Source: JBGPJM01 sp041485385 (GTDB lineage Bacteria > Planctomycetota > Phycisphaerae > Phycisphaerales > UBA1924). Taken from it: DNA of 16,253 nucleotides. The number at the start of each line of letters is the position of its first letter. The stretch's first letter is position 1. The position numbers and the translations under genes were made by a program. Below, piece after piece: positions 7,587-16,136 of the stretch. The notes beneath the pieces were generated by a model. That model was not told the origin of the DNA and searched no databases. It worked only from the letters and a program-made list of their open reading frames with translations. The stretch spans positions 1 through 16,253 of the forward strand of contig JBGPJM010000101.1 in the NCBI GenBank assembly GCA_041485385.1, given 5' to 3'.

Positions 7587-8123
7587 ATGCGAACTATCCG
7601 GATCTCGGTCGTTCTGGCGGTTGCCGCGTCGCTGTTGATGCTGCCGGGGTGTATCCGGAGCAGCACGACGGTGGTGCTCGTGCGGCACGCGGAGCGGGCG
7701 GGGAATGCGGGGAACGATCCGCCGCTGACGGGGGCGGGGCAGCAGCGGGCGCAGGCTTTGGCGGCGGCGATGGCGGGGTCGGGGGTGGCGGCGATCTATG
7801 TGTCGCAGTTCCAGCGGACGCAGCAGACGGCGGCGCCGACGGCGGCGGCCGCGGGGCTGACGCCGGTGGTGGTGAACACGGGGCCGACGACGCAGCAGCA
7901 CGCGGCGGACGTGGCGGCGCGGGCGCGGTCGCACGCGGGGCAGGTGGTGCTGGTGGTGGGGCATTCGGACACGATTCCGGAGATCATCGCGGCGCTGGGT
8001 GTTCCCGCGGCTTTCGTGCCGCCATCGCCGATCCCGGATGGGGAGTTCGACAACTTCTTCGTGGTGACGCTGCGGGCGGACAATGGGGCGGCGCGGATTG
8101 TGCATGTGAGGTATGGGGGGTAG
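7587..8123 (+). CDS. Lipoprotein of the histidine phosphatase (phosphoglycerate mutase-like) family
   Basis: A 178-aa protein. Residues 1-21 are a signal sequence and LMLPGC ends at Cys22, a lipobox, so the mature protein is probably lipid-anchored outside the cytoplasm. The phosphatase signature is VLVRHAERAGN, with Arg33 and the phospho-accepting His34; SQFQRTQQTA (73-82) supplies the second phosphate-binding Arg, and VVGHSDTIPE (123-132) the second His (126). The protein is short for the superfamily, matching the SixA/small-phosphatase branch. ATG 7587 has AGGAG 7 nt upstream. The last two Gly codons and the stop lie within a G-tract block (8115-8140). Likely a phosphomonoesterase of unknown substrate. 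Confidence 0.86.
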   Translation: MRTIRISVVLAVAASLLMLPGCIRSSTTVVLVRHAERAGNAGNDPPLTGAGQQRAQALAAAMAGSGVAAIYVSQFQRTQQTAAPTAAAAGLTPVVVNTGPTTQQHAADVAARARSHAGQVVLVVGHSDTIPEIIAALGVPAAFVPPSPIPDGEFDNFFVVTLRADNGAARIVHVRYGG

Positions 8124-8186
8124 GGGATGGGGGATGGGGGATGTTGGATATGTTGGATGGGGGATGGGGAATGGGGGATGGGGGGG
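8115..8186 (+). repeat. Two G-quadruplex-type blocks made of GGGGGAT units
   Basis: Block 1 (8115-8140) has G-tracts of 6, 4, 5 and 5 separated by TA, AT and AT; block 2 (8159-8186) has tracts of 5, 4, 5 and 7 separated by AT, AAT and AT. Between them is GTTGGATAT-type sequence of the same flavour. Each block fits the four-tract short-loop pattern on the plus strand. Block 1 covers the stop codon at 8121-8123. This may act as a 3' end or stalling structure, or be slipped-strand repeat expansion. Confidence 0.75.
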
Positions 8187-8275
8187 ATCATGGTGCGCGG
8201 CGCACCGAGTGAATCCGGTATTCTGCTCGGACGTGACCCGGTCAGGTCAACAAGTGGACTCAAAGGGAAGGATTT

Positions 8276-9148
8276 GTGGTGTTGGACAATCTCTGCCGTT
8301 CTTCGGCCGCGGGTCGGCGAGCGTGGTGTGTGCTGGTCGGGCTGGCCTTTCTGGCCGGGTCGCCGGCGGGGTGCGGCGAGTCTTCGAAGAGACCCGCCCC
8401 GGCCGCCCCGCCTGATCCCACGCCGGGCGCGCCCGGCGCGCCGCCAGTGTCCCAGAGCGCCGCCGACCGCTACCGCGCGCTGTGGTCCTCCTGGGGTGAT
8501 TGGAGCAAGGCGGCGAACTTCTTCAACAGCGAGGCCGCGATCCCGCGCATGGACACCGAGTCCGATGCCGCTCGCGCGGCGAAGGCGCCCGCGTGGAACG
8601 ACTTCAGCCGCACACTCTCGTCGCACCAGAAGGAGATCGGTGAACTTCTGGCGATCAGCGCCGAGAAGACGTGCGACTTCAAGCTCCGCCCCACCGCGAG
8701 CCCCGACGATGAGTTCTCGAGCGTCGGCGTCGGGTTCCGCACCGCTTGGCGACTCCTCCGTGCCGACGCCGGGCGCTGCTGGCAGGCCGGCGATATGGAT
8801 GGGTGCGTCGACCGCGTCGCCGCCACATTCGGCATGGCCGACCACGCCGCGCAGCAGAAGATCCTGATGACGTCGCTGGTGGGCAGCGCGATGGTCACCG
8901 GATCCTGCGACGCCATCAAGGTGTTCATCGAGCAGAGCCCGGCGGGCGCGTTCAAGCCAGCGCACGCGCGCACGCTCATGCAGGCCCTGCACCGAATCGA
9001 CCGCTCCGACCCCTGCGGGCTCGACGCCATCCTCCGGGTCGAGAAGGCCACCGATCCCGGGCTGGAGGCAAAGATCCCGATGACCCGCGATCGCACGCGA
9101 GCATCCTTGGTCGATGCGGAGCAGCTTCTGAACAAGTTCGCGAAGTGA
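8276..9148 (+). CDS. Unrecognised lipoprotein, helical domain
   Basis: A 290-aa protein without a family I can name. The start is GTG at 8276 (or GTG 8279) after GGGAAGG; no ATG fits. Residues 18-33 (CVLVGLAFLAGSPAGC) are a hydrophobic signal ending in a lipobox, so Cys33 is the likely lipid-modified residue. A Pro/Ala/Gly linker (37-58) leads to a mostly helical domain of about 230 residues with FRTAWRLLRADAGRCWQAGD (151-170) and GMADHAAQQKILMTSLVGSA (183-202). Alternating long helices of this style recur in uncharacterised planctomycete lipoproteins, an impression not a search result. Five further Cys in the mature part (about 130, 168, 176, 209, 246) could form disulfides outside the cell. 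It stands alone, with spacers of 152 and 281 nt. Confidence 0.75.
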   Translation: MVLDNLCRSSAAGRRAWCVLVGLAFLAGSPAGCGESSKRPAPAAPPDPTPGAPGAPPVSQSAADRYRALWSSWGDWSKAANFFNSEAAIPRMDTESDAARAAKAPAWNDFSRTLSSHQKEIGELLAISAEKTCDFKLRPTASPDDEFSSVGVGFRTAWRLLRADAGRCWQAGDMDGCVDRVAATFGMADHAAQQKILMTSLVGSAMVTGSCDAIKVFIEQSPAGAFKPAHARTLMQALHRIDRSDPCGLDAILRVEKATDPGLEAKIPMTRDRTRASLVDAEQLLNKFAK

Positions 9149-9187
9149 CGATCGGCGTGGGGCGGGCCGCGGTAACCCATGGCCGCT

Positions 9188-9201
9188 CCGCTGATCAGCG
9201 G
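9188..9201. other. 14-bp perfect palindrome in the spacer after the lipoprotein gene
   Basis: CCGCTGATCAGCGG lies 40 nt past the stop at 9148, flanked by GC-rich sequence with GGTAACC (9170-9176) and GGTTATCC (9213-9220) outside it as a looser outer pair. It may be the core of a 3' hairpin; no T-tract follows. The rest of the 281-nt spacer (9149-9429) shows nothing definite. Confidence 0.3.
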
Positions 9202-9429
9202 GGCTCCGCGTCGGTTATCCGGCTTTGGGCGGTGCCGCGGGGGGCTGTTCTGGTCATTGTCGTCCGCCGGGGCGGTGGCGGGGTGGGTCGCCGGACTCGG
9301 GCGATAGGAAGCGGTTCGGGACCGGGCCGACCTCAACTCCGCTTCGGGGCCAAATGGGGTGCGCATACATGGATCGCCGTACGGGCGCTAGTACTCTCTA
9401 TTGGGGGGACGGATTCACGAGGAGGTCCC

Positions 9430-11736
9430 ATGCGCCCAACCCTGATCCCGGCCAGTGAGCGCCCCGCCGCGGGCGGTGCCTTCCGTTCTCTCGCGTACGG
9501 AGCCATCGTGGCGGTCGTGATGTTCGGCGCGGGGGCCGGCATGGCGGGGGCGCAGACGTTCAGCAATGCGACGAACATCCGGATTCCGGCGAGCGGTTCG
9601 GGGCCGGGGCCGGCGTCGCCCTACCCCAGCAACATCGTCGTGTCCGGTTTGACGCGGCCGGTCGGGGATGTCACCGTCAGCCTCCTGGGCCTGACGCACA
9701 CGTTCCCGGCGGACATCGGGGTTCTGCTGGTCGGGCCGAGCGGGCAGAGCGTGGTGCTGATGGCCAACGCCGGCGCGAACTGCGATGTCAACGCCATCAG
9801 CCTGACATTCGCCGACGGCGCGCCGCAGCTTCCGACTGATTGCATCGCGACGGGCACGTACAGCCCGACGGGCCTGGGCAACCCGGCGTTTGGCGCACCT
9901 GCTCCCGCGGCTCCCTACGGCAACGCGCTGTCGCTGTTCAGCGGGACCAGCGGCAACGGGACCTGGAGCCTGTTCGTCATCGATGACGCCTTCCTGGACT
10001 CCGGCGCGATCGCCGGCGGCTGGAGCATCACGTTCACGCCCACCCCCATCACGTACCAGGGCCGATTGGAACGCAACAACGCCGTGGTCAACGGGACGGC
10101 CGACTTCGTGTTCTCGCTCTTCTCGTCCCCCACGGGCGGCACGGCGCTGGCGACTGTCGCGGTGGACAACGTCAGCATCCAGGGCGGCCTGTTCACGGTG
10201 GAGCTTCCGCTGAGCAGTTCGCTGTTCGACAGCACGGCGCGATGGATGGAGATCCTCGTCCGCAGCCCGGCCGGGAGCGGCTTCTTCACGCTGCTTTCGG
10301 GGCGGCAGCCGCTGGACTCGGCGCCGCTGGCCCTGCACGCGCGGACTGCGGGCCTGGCGACGGCGGCGCTCTCGGCCGCGAATGCGACGCATGCCGAAAC
10401 GGCCACGTCGGCCGGCCTGGCGACATTCGCGAGTACCGCCGACACCGCCAACACGGCCACATTCGCGACCGGCGCAGGCTCGGCCGACACGGCCGACCTG
10501 GCGACTGCGGCTACGCGGCTGGACGCGCCGGACGGGTCGCCCACGGGGGCGGTGTTCGTGTCCAACAGCGGCGATGTGGGCATTCCCATCGCCACGGTGG
10601 GGAACAAGCTGAGCGTGTTCGGCAATGCCCATGTCACCGGCAACGTGGCCCTGGGCCCGAACCTGCTCGCCGGGCAGAGCCTGCTGCATGTGTCGGACGG
10701 ATCGAGCAATGCCACGCCGCAGCCGGAGGCCGAGGTGCTGGTCGAGGGCAACACCTCGAGCTACATCAACATCCTGGCGCGTGACGCGAGCGAGCACGGC
10801 GTGACGTTCGGATCGCCGGCGAGCAGCATCCACGGCGGCGTCTACTACACGAACTCCGTCGGCATGGACTTCCGCACGGGCAGCGACTTCTCGCGCATGA
10901 CGATCAACTCTCTCGGGAACGTCGGGATCGGCGTCGGCGTGAGCGGCGGGTCGATCGACGCCAAGCTGCACGTTTCCAACGCCGGGCGCGCGGCCAAGTT
11001 CGACCGCACGGGGAGCGACGGGGAGCTGGTCGCGTTCTCGCGCGACGACGGCGTCGTCGGCAACATCACCGTCTCGGGCGGAGTGGTGTCGTACAACGCG
11101 TTCACGGGCTCGCACTGGGCCTGGCTGGAGAGCCCGCCGGAGCGAGGGATGCTGGTCTCCATGACCGGTGAGAACCGGCGTGCCGCGGGAGCGGGCGGCG
11201 GGGGCGAGGTGATCTACGGGGCGCGGCTGACGGCCTGCGCGAACGACCCGGCGTGCCTGGGGGCCTACCTGGCGCCGCTGGAGAGTCCATCGACCGACGG
11301 GCCGGGCGGCTGCCACCAGATCATGGCGGTGGGGAACGGCGAGATGTGGGTGGTGGAGACCGGTCGCGATATCCGGCCGGGCGACTACCTGATCGCCGGC
11401 GACGCGCCGGGGTGCGCGATGCTGGACGACGCGGCGAGGTTCTCGGTGGGGAACGTGGTCGCGCGGGCGGGCGAGGGGGTGCATTGGAAGGAGGTCGTCG
11501 CGCCGGCGGAGGGCGCCAAGCGGGCGCGTCTCAGCGTGCTGTTCGGGAGCTTCGCGCGGACGGGGAACGCGGCGGGCGCGGGGAGGTCCGATGGGTTCGC
11601 GGCCGAGAGCGGGGCGGCCGAGGAGCTGCGGGCGAGCGTGCGGGCGCTGGAGGCGCAGAACACGGAGCTGCGGGAACGGCTGGAACGGATGGAGAGGCTG
11701 CTGACGAACGGGACGATGGCGCGGCCGGCTCCGTGA
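9430..11736 (+). CDS. Secreted chimera: P-domain, tail-fibre-like shaft, C-terminal coiled coil
   Basis: A 768-aa protein. Residues 1-42 include a signal peptide (hydrophobic 21-40, cleavage near AGA-QT). Residues about 43-203 form a proprotein-convertase P-domain-like beta sandwich: DIGVLLVGPSG (95-105) and NGTWSLFVIDDA (176-187). From ITYQGRL (207) to LDSAPLALHARTAGLA (295-310) is a beta domain often seen in fibre-like bacterial proteins. Residues 305-363 are almost only Ala, Thr, Ser, Asn and Asp with Ala every few residues, as in phage tail-fibre shafts. Residues 380-560 carry NKLSVFGNAHVTGNVALG and NVGIGVGVSG, fibre-repeat signatures, and about 540-690 resembles the region before a fibre chaperone/autocleavage domain (VVSYNAFTGSHWAW, GNVVARAGEG). 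Residues 730-758 are a coiled coil. GAGGAGGT directly precedes ATG 9430. Probably a trimeric surface fibre; its target is unknown. The next gene is convergent, 81 nt away. Confidence 0.75.
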   Translation: MRPTLIPASERPAAGGAFRSLAYGAIVAVVMFGAGAGMAGAQTFSNATNIRIPASGSGPGPASPYPSNIVVSGLTRPVGDVTVSLLGLTHTFPADIGVLLVGPSGQSVVLMANAGANCDVNAISLTFADGAPQLPTDCIATGTYSPTGLGNPAFGAPAPAAPYGNALSLFSGTSGNGTWSLFVIDDAFLDSGAIAGGWSITFTPTPITYQGRLERNNAVVNGTADFVFSLFSSPTGGTALATVAVDNVSIQGGLFTVELPLSSSLFDSTARWMEILVRSPAGSGFFTLLSGRQPLDSAPLALHARTAGLATAALSAANATHAETATSAGLATFASTADTANTATFATGAGSADTADLATAATRLDAPDGSPTGAVFVSNSGDVGIPIATVGNKLSVFGNAHVTGNVALGPNLLAGQSLLHVSDGSSNATPQPEAEVLVEGNTSSYINILARDASEHGVTFGSPASSIHGGVYYTNSVGMDFRTGSDFSRMTINSLGNVGIGVGVSGGSIDAKLHVSNAGRAAKFDRTGSDGELVAFSRDDGVVGNITVSGGVVSYNAFTGSHWAWLESPPERGMLVSMTGENRRAAGAGGGGEVIYGARLTACANDPACLGAYLAPLESPSTDGPGGCHQIMAVGNGEMWVVETGRDIRPGDYLIAGDAPGCAMLDDAARFSVGNVVARAGEGVHWKEVVAPAEGAKRARLSVLFGSFARTGNAAGAGRSDGFAAESGAAEELRASVRALEAQNTELRERLERMERLLTNGTMARPAP

Positions 11737-11817
11737 TCGGCTGATCTGGGGCGATTACGACATCCACGCGCTCGGTGCTCCCCCGCGACCCGAGTCTGTG
11801 CGCGGCGCCATATGCGA

Positions 11818-13146
<1,329 letters not shown>

Positions 13147-13147
13147 T

Positions 13148-13175
13148 CGATGTCGGATGTGCGATGTCGGATGTG
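13148..13175. repeat. Two perfect 14-bp tandem repeats before the dehydrogenase start
   Basis: CGATGTCGGATGTG occurs twice in direct succession, at 13148-13161 and 13162-13175, beginning one base beyond the dehydrogenase start codon (13144-13146). Each unit is itself built of GATGT-like pieces. On the gene strand the leader therefore reads CACATCCGACATCG twice and takes the place where a ribosome site would be expected. Confidence 0.9.
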
Positions 13176-13305
13176 GAGGCGTTGAGGCGTGCGTTACGAT
13201 ACCCGCCGGGCCGGATCGCTGCTGATCTGCCGCGTTCTCATTGTCCGCGACCGTGCCGGGAACCCGGTGGGCACCGAGCATCCGGCCGCTCCGGCTCACC
13301 GGCGA

Positions 13306-13323
13306 GCTCGCTCGCGAGCGAGC
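13306..13323. other. 18-bp perfect palindrome
   Basis: GCTCGCTCGCGAGCGAGC reads the same on both strands and ends cleanly (A on the left, G on the right are unmatched). It lies about 160 bp upstream of the dehydrogenase start and about 270 bp past the oxidase stop. A protein-binding dyad or a self-complementary expansion of GCTC/GAGC are both possible. Confidence 0.6.
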
Positions 13324-13590
13324 GGGGATGGCCGGGGTCGAGTAGACCCGACCAAGGCCGTCGCCGATCCCCTTCAGCGTCGATCCGCGCCCGCCTGCGC
13401 CTGCGGTAGAATCCCCGAATCCGGCTCGCGCCGGGCGGCTTGACGGAGCTGCACGCATCAATCATCGAGACGCGGCGACATGGCCCAGTGCGGGCCTGCT
13501 GCGTCCACCTTGATGGCGGGGGCAGGTGGCCCTCGCTCGGTTCGCGTGCCACAGGAAGTGGACAGGTCCGGGCTGCCCGGCGCTGGAGAG

Positions 13591-15477
13591 TCAACATCCA
13601 GCGAAGAACGCCGTCAGGAAATCGAAGAAATCCTGCGAGTTGATCACCCCGTCCGCATCGAAATCCGCCCCGGGGCCCGACGCGAAGAACGCGCCCAGGA
13701 AATCGAAGAAATCCTGGCTGTTGAGCTGGCCGTCGCCGTTGAAATCGGCCGCGCAGGTGCTGGGCATCACCTGCACGATCCGCGCCACCGACGGGATGTC
13801 GTCCACCATCGCGGACACCATGTAGAACCCCAGCGGCAGCACGTTGGGGTCGCTGGGGAGCGTGAACGTCGCCGTGCCGCCGACCTGTGTGACCGGCAGC
13901 ACCAGCCGTCGCGGCACGCCCCCGCTCACCCAGTGCGTGTGCGTCTCGTTGCCCATGAGCACCACGCTCGTCAACTGCGTCTGCGGCGCGATGCCGAGCG
14001 TGACGGTCCCGCCGCGCTGGGGTGTGGTGCTGGAGATGCTGGTGATCTGCGGGCGCACGCCGCGGAGGAGGTTGGGCGCGACGAAGGCCTCGATGTCGGC
14101 CGAGGTCGGCCCGTACTGGAACTTGATGCGTGTGCCTCCGGTCATGACGATGCGCCCGTCCGGGACGAGGACGGAGACGGCGTGGTACTCGCGGAACCAG
14201 TTCATGTCCGCCACGCGCCGCCAGGCGTTGGTCGCCGGGTCGTAGATGTCCGACCACTTCACGATCCCCAGCACGTTGGGCACCGGGATCGGAGTGACCT
14301 GCGTCTCGCCGCCGGCCGCGAGGATCCGCCCGTCCGGGAGCTGCGTCACTTCCGTCTGGAACCGGACCAGCCCGGGGTTGGACGTGAGCGACCACGTCTG
14401 GGTCGCCGGGTTGTAGATCTCCCCCATCACCGTGTTATTGTCCGGCCCGCGTCTCACGCCGAGGGCGGCCACGCGCCCATCGGCCATCACCACGATCGAA
14501 TGGTCCGAGTGGTTGGGCCAGTCGCGGTTGGGCTGCACGAAGTTCCCCGTCGCCCGCCACTGCCCGCTGCCCGGGTTGTAGAGCTGCGGCGGCCACCACG
14601 TGATCAGCACCTCCCCCGTGTGCAGCAGCGCGCACGGCGGGAACTCGGTGGGGTTGAGCATCGAGCCCGTGTAGGACCAGGTGAGCGTGGCAAGGTCCAA
14701 CCGCTCGCACGTCGGCGTGCGGACCGCGTCCGGGCGCGTCCCGCCGCCCATCACCAGCGCCGAGCCATCGGCCAACCGGGCCAGCCCCGGGTACCAACGC
14801 CCGGTCGGGTTCTGCAGATCGGCCAGTTGCTGCCACGAGTTGGAGGGGAAGCTGTACGCCTTCACCCAGCGCACCGCGTTGCGGAAGTTGCCCGGGTCCG
14901 AGCCGTCCTGCCCGCCCACCATCATGATCCGCGCATCCGGCAGCAGCGTCGAGTTCATGCACCCCTGCGCCAGGCCCGAGCCCGCCGGGAATGTCTTGGT
15001 GCCATCAACCGGGTTGAAGAGGACCGGGTCGACCGTGTCGTGGCAGAAGAACACCCGCCCGTCGGGCGTGAGGATCGCGATGTCGGTCGCGTCGAAGAAC
15101 TCCGGCAGGGTCGTCCCGATGATGTCCCACCGGCCCGGCTGCGACTCGGGCGCGAGCGCGAAGTTCCGCGTCAGCGCCCCGGCGCCGACCTGGACCGCGG
15201 CCTCCTGATACTCCTGCCGCAGCGCCGCCACGCCGAGTTGGTACGCGCCCGCGGGCACGCCGGCGAAGAGGTATCCCCCTGAACCCGAGGACCGAGCCTC
15301 GCGGAAGAAGGTGAGCGCCGGGGTAAAGAGCGTCACACGAGCGCCCGAGACCGGCGCGCCGCCGGCAGCGGCCGTCACGGTGCCCTGAACATCACCCGCG
15401 AGCGCCCTGGAGCACAACGGCGCCGTGATCGCGGCAAGCAGCGCCATCGCCAGCCAGAGGCTTCGGTGGTGGATCAT
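13591..15477 (-). CDS. Galactose-oxidase-like radical copper oxidase with GC-type dockerin tail
   Basis: A 628-aa exported protein. Residues 1-27 are a signal peptide; 28-108 look like a carboxypeptidase-regulatory-type beta domain (VQGTVTAAAGGAPVSGARV). Residues about 115-470 are the kelch-type propeller of galactose/glyoxal oxidases and 476-571 the Ig-like E-set domain (DUF1929). The radical-copper residues appear conserved by alignment by eye: Cys173 (QGCMNSTLLPD) and Tyr229 (GRWYPG) for the Tyr-Cys crosslink, Tyr431-His432 (REYHAVSVLVPDGR) and His513 or 515 (ETHTHWV) as copper ligands. Members oxidise primary alcohols or aldehydes with O2, giving H2O2; the substrate is unknown. Residues 575-628 are two calcium-loop repeats (DFNGDGQLNSQDFFDFL; DFDADGVINSQDFFDFL) ending AGC. 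Start 15477 has GGAGGAG 6 nt upstream and a signal peptide directly after. Confidence 0.87.
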   Translation of the reverse strand: MIHHRSLWLAMALLAAITAPLCSRALAGDVQGTVTAAAGGAPVSGARVTLFTPALTFFREARSSGSGGYLFAGVPAGAYQLGVAALRQEYQEAAVQVGAGALTRNFALAPESQPGRWDIIGTTLPEFFDATDIAILTPDGRVFFCHDTVDPVLFNPVDGTKTFPAGSGLAQGCMNSTLLPDARIMMVGGQDGSDPGNFRNAVRWVKAYSFPSNSWQQLADLQNPTGRWYPGLARLADGSALVMGGGTRPDAVRTPTCERLDLATLTWSYTGSMLNPTEFPPCALLHTGEVLITWWPPQLYNPGSGQWRATGNFVQPNRDWPNHSDHSIVVMADGRVAALGVRRGPDNNTVMGEIYNPATQTWSLTSNPGLVRFQTEVTQLPDGRILAAGGETQVTPIPVPNVLGIVKWSDIYDPATNAWRRVADMNWFREYHAVSVLVPDGRIVMTGGTRIKFQYGPTSADIEAFVAPNLLRGVRPQITSISSTTPQRGGTVTLGIAPQTQLTSVVLMGNETHTHWVSGGVPRRLVLPVTQVGGTATFTLPSDPNVLPLGFYMVSAMVDDIPSVARIVQVMPSTCAADFNGDGQLNSQDFFDFLGAFFASGPGADFDADGVINSQDFFDFLTAFFAGC

Positions 15478-15580
15478 GTGTTTCTCCTCCCCCGAGAGTA
15501 CAACAGAAGCGGCGCCATTCCAGCGCTGGCGTCGAGTAGGCCGTGCGGCGACACCCCGCGCCACAATGATTCATCCTGGG

Positions 15581-15823
15581 TCAGTGCGCGAGGCGCTCGT
15601 CGATCGGCTCGCCGCGTTCGACCTTCGCCTGGGACAGCGCATAGAGGACGACGGCCAGCAGGGCGAAGGTGAGGATGGGCATCATCAGATCGAACCAGAG
15701 CCGCAGCGCCACCAGCGCGAGCATGATGATGACCAGCGAGGTCCAGACGATGACCTGCTCGACCGTGTCGTGCCGGACATGGACGGCGTGGTGGGTAGAC
15801 GACGGCGCAGTCTGAACGGCCAT
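15581..15823 (-). CDS. Small two-helix membrane protein
   Basis: An 80-aa protein of unknown function. Start 15823 is preferred over the ATG ten codons upstream because GGAGG lies 7 nt before it. The first 20 residues are polar with three His (HHAVHVRH), then two hydrophobic spans (about 23-42, VIVWTSLVIIMLALVALRLW, and 46-65) and a charged tail KVERGEPIDERLAH. Both ends are probably cytoplasmic. It is followed after 103 nt by the oxidase gene on the same strand, and preceded by the SRP RNA; co-transcription with either is not shown. Confidence 0.7.
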   Translation of the reverse strand: MAVQTAPSSTHHAVHVRHDTVEQVIVWTSLVIIMLALVALRLWFDLMMPILTFALLAVVLYALSQAKVERGEPIDERLAH

Positions 15824-15916
15824 GGTGCGGCCTCCGGAAAGGCGACCCGTCACTCAGCTTACCCAGAGGCGGGTACGCCGTGCCACACAAATCCGGGTTG
15901 GTCAAAGAACAAAGAT

Positions 15917-16048
15917 CCCATCGTGCTGGTAGACGGCCAGGACACCGGCGGCACCGGATGACGGCCGCTTATGGCTGCTGCGGTCAAGCCCTGACCAGGT
16001 TCACGGGCCACCCGTGCACCGGGCCCGGCCGTCAACCAGGACGACGGG
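15917..16048 (-). ncRNA. ffs: Signal recognition particle RNA (4.5S-like)
   Basis: The minus strand carries GTGAACCTGGTCAGG, a 10-nt apical segment, then AGCAGCCATAAGCGG. GGTCAGG-N10-AGCAGCC is the conserved Ffh-binding domain IV of bacterial SRP RNA with exactly the E. coli spacing (CCTGACC on the plus strand at 15990-15996, GGCTGCT at 15973-15979). The ends fold into a long rod: the first 22 nt (CCCGUCGUCCUGGUUGACGG...) pair with the last 22 (..CCGUCUACCAGCACGAUGGG) at 20 positions, counting one G-U. The inner arms pair further around GGCC. At about 132 nt it is longer than the usual small form of about 100 nt and lacks the large Alu-type domain. The apical segment is GCUUGACCGC rather than one with a GNRA tetraloop. 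Downstream is TCTTTGTTCTTTG, a weak terminator-like tract. It directs ribosomes making membrane and secreted proteins to the translocon. Confidence 0.88.
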
Positions 16049-16055
16049 AACGCCC

Positions 16056-16084
16056 ATGGTAAGGGGGGAGGGGCGAGCGGGCAA
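16056..16084 (-). promoter_or_regulatory. Promoter of the SRP RNA
   Basis: On the minus strand TTGCCC (16079-16084) and TACCAT (16056-16061) are 17 nt apart, each matching the -35 and -10 consensus at 4 of 6. The first base of the SRP rod (16048) lies 7-8 nt after the -10, exactly where a start would fall, which supports both assignments. The C-rich spacer is unusual. Confidence 0.6.
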
Positions 16085-16136
16085 AGTGGCGCGCCGGAGC
16101 CCGCGGAACATCGTGGTCAGTCTACCGAACGTCCCC

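Larger units (their letters stand above)
13147..13590. other. 444-bp non-coding spacer with repeats, palindrome and hairpins
   Basis: This lies between the dehydrogenase start and the oxidase stop, both minus strand. It contains tandem 14-mers (13148-13175), the 17-mer shared with 60-76 (13175-13191), a minus-strand TATCGT (13196-13201) as possible dehydrogenase -10, an 18-bp palindrome (13306-13323), and near the oxidase stop several stems: GGCCC/GGGCC (13482-13496), CCACCT/AGGTGG (13505-13529) and CCGGGC/GCCCGG (13568-13580), the last 10 nt after the stop. A plus-strand TAGAAT (13407-13412) has no -35. I see no gene; an unrecognised structured RNA cannot be excluded. Confidence 0.5.

Noticed and set aside
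8233..8250. TGACC-C-GGTCA followed by another GGTCA, operator-like, before the second lipoprotein gene
   Set aside because: The half-sites are only five bases and there is no supporting promoter; chance in this composition is likely.
9391..9398. GTACTCTC upstream of the tail-fibre-like gene and again (minus strand) at 15494-15501 before the oxidase gene, as a shared -10 type box
   Set aside because: Only eight bases, different distances from the start codon, no -35 in either case, and at the oxidase gene the implied start would fall inside the ribosome site.
9415..11484. 689-codon minus-strand open frame opposite the tail-fibre-like gene
   Set aside because: Extremely rich in Arg, His and Pro, no ribosome site or domain; the plus strand has GAGGAGGT, a signal peptide and recognisable domains.
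13480..15282. 600-codon plus-strand open frame opposite the copper oxidase
   Set aside because: The minus strand encodes conserved oxidase motifs; this frame is a compositional shadow.
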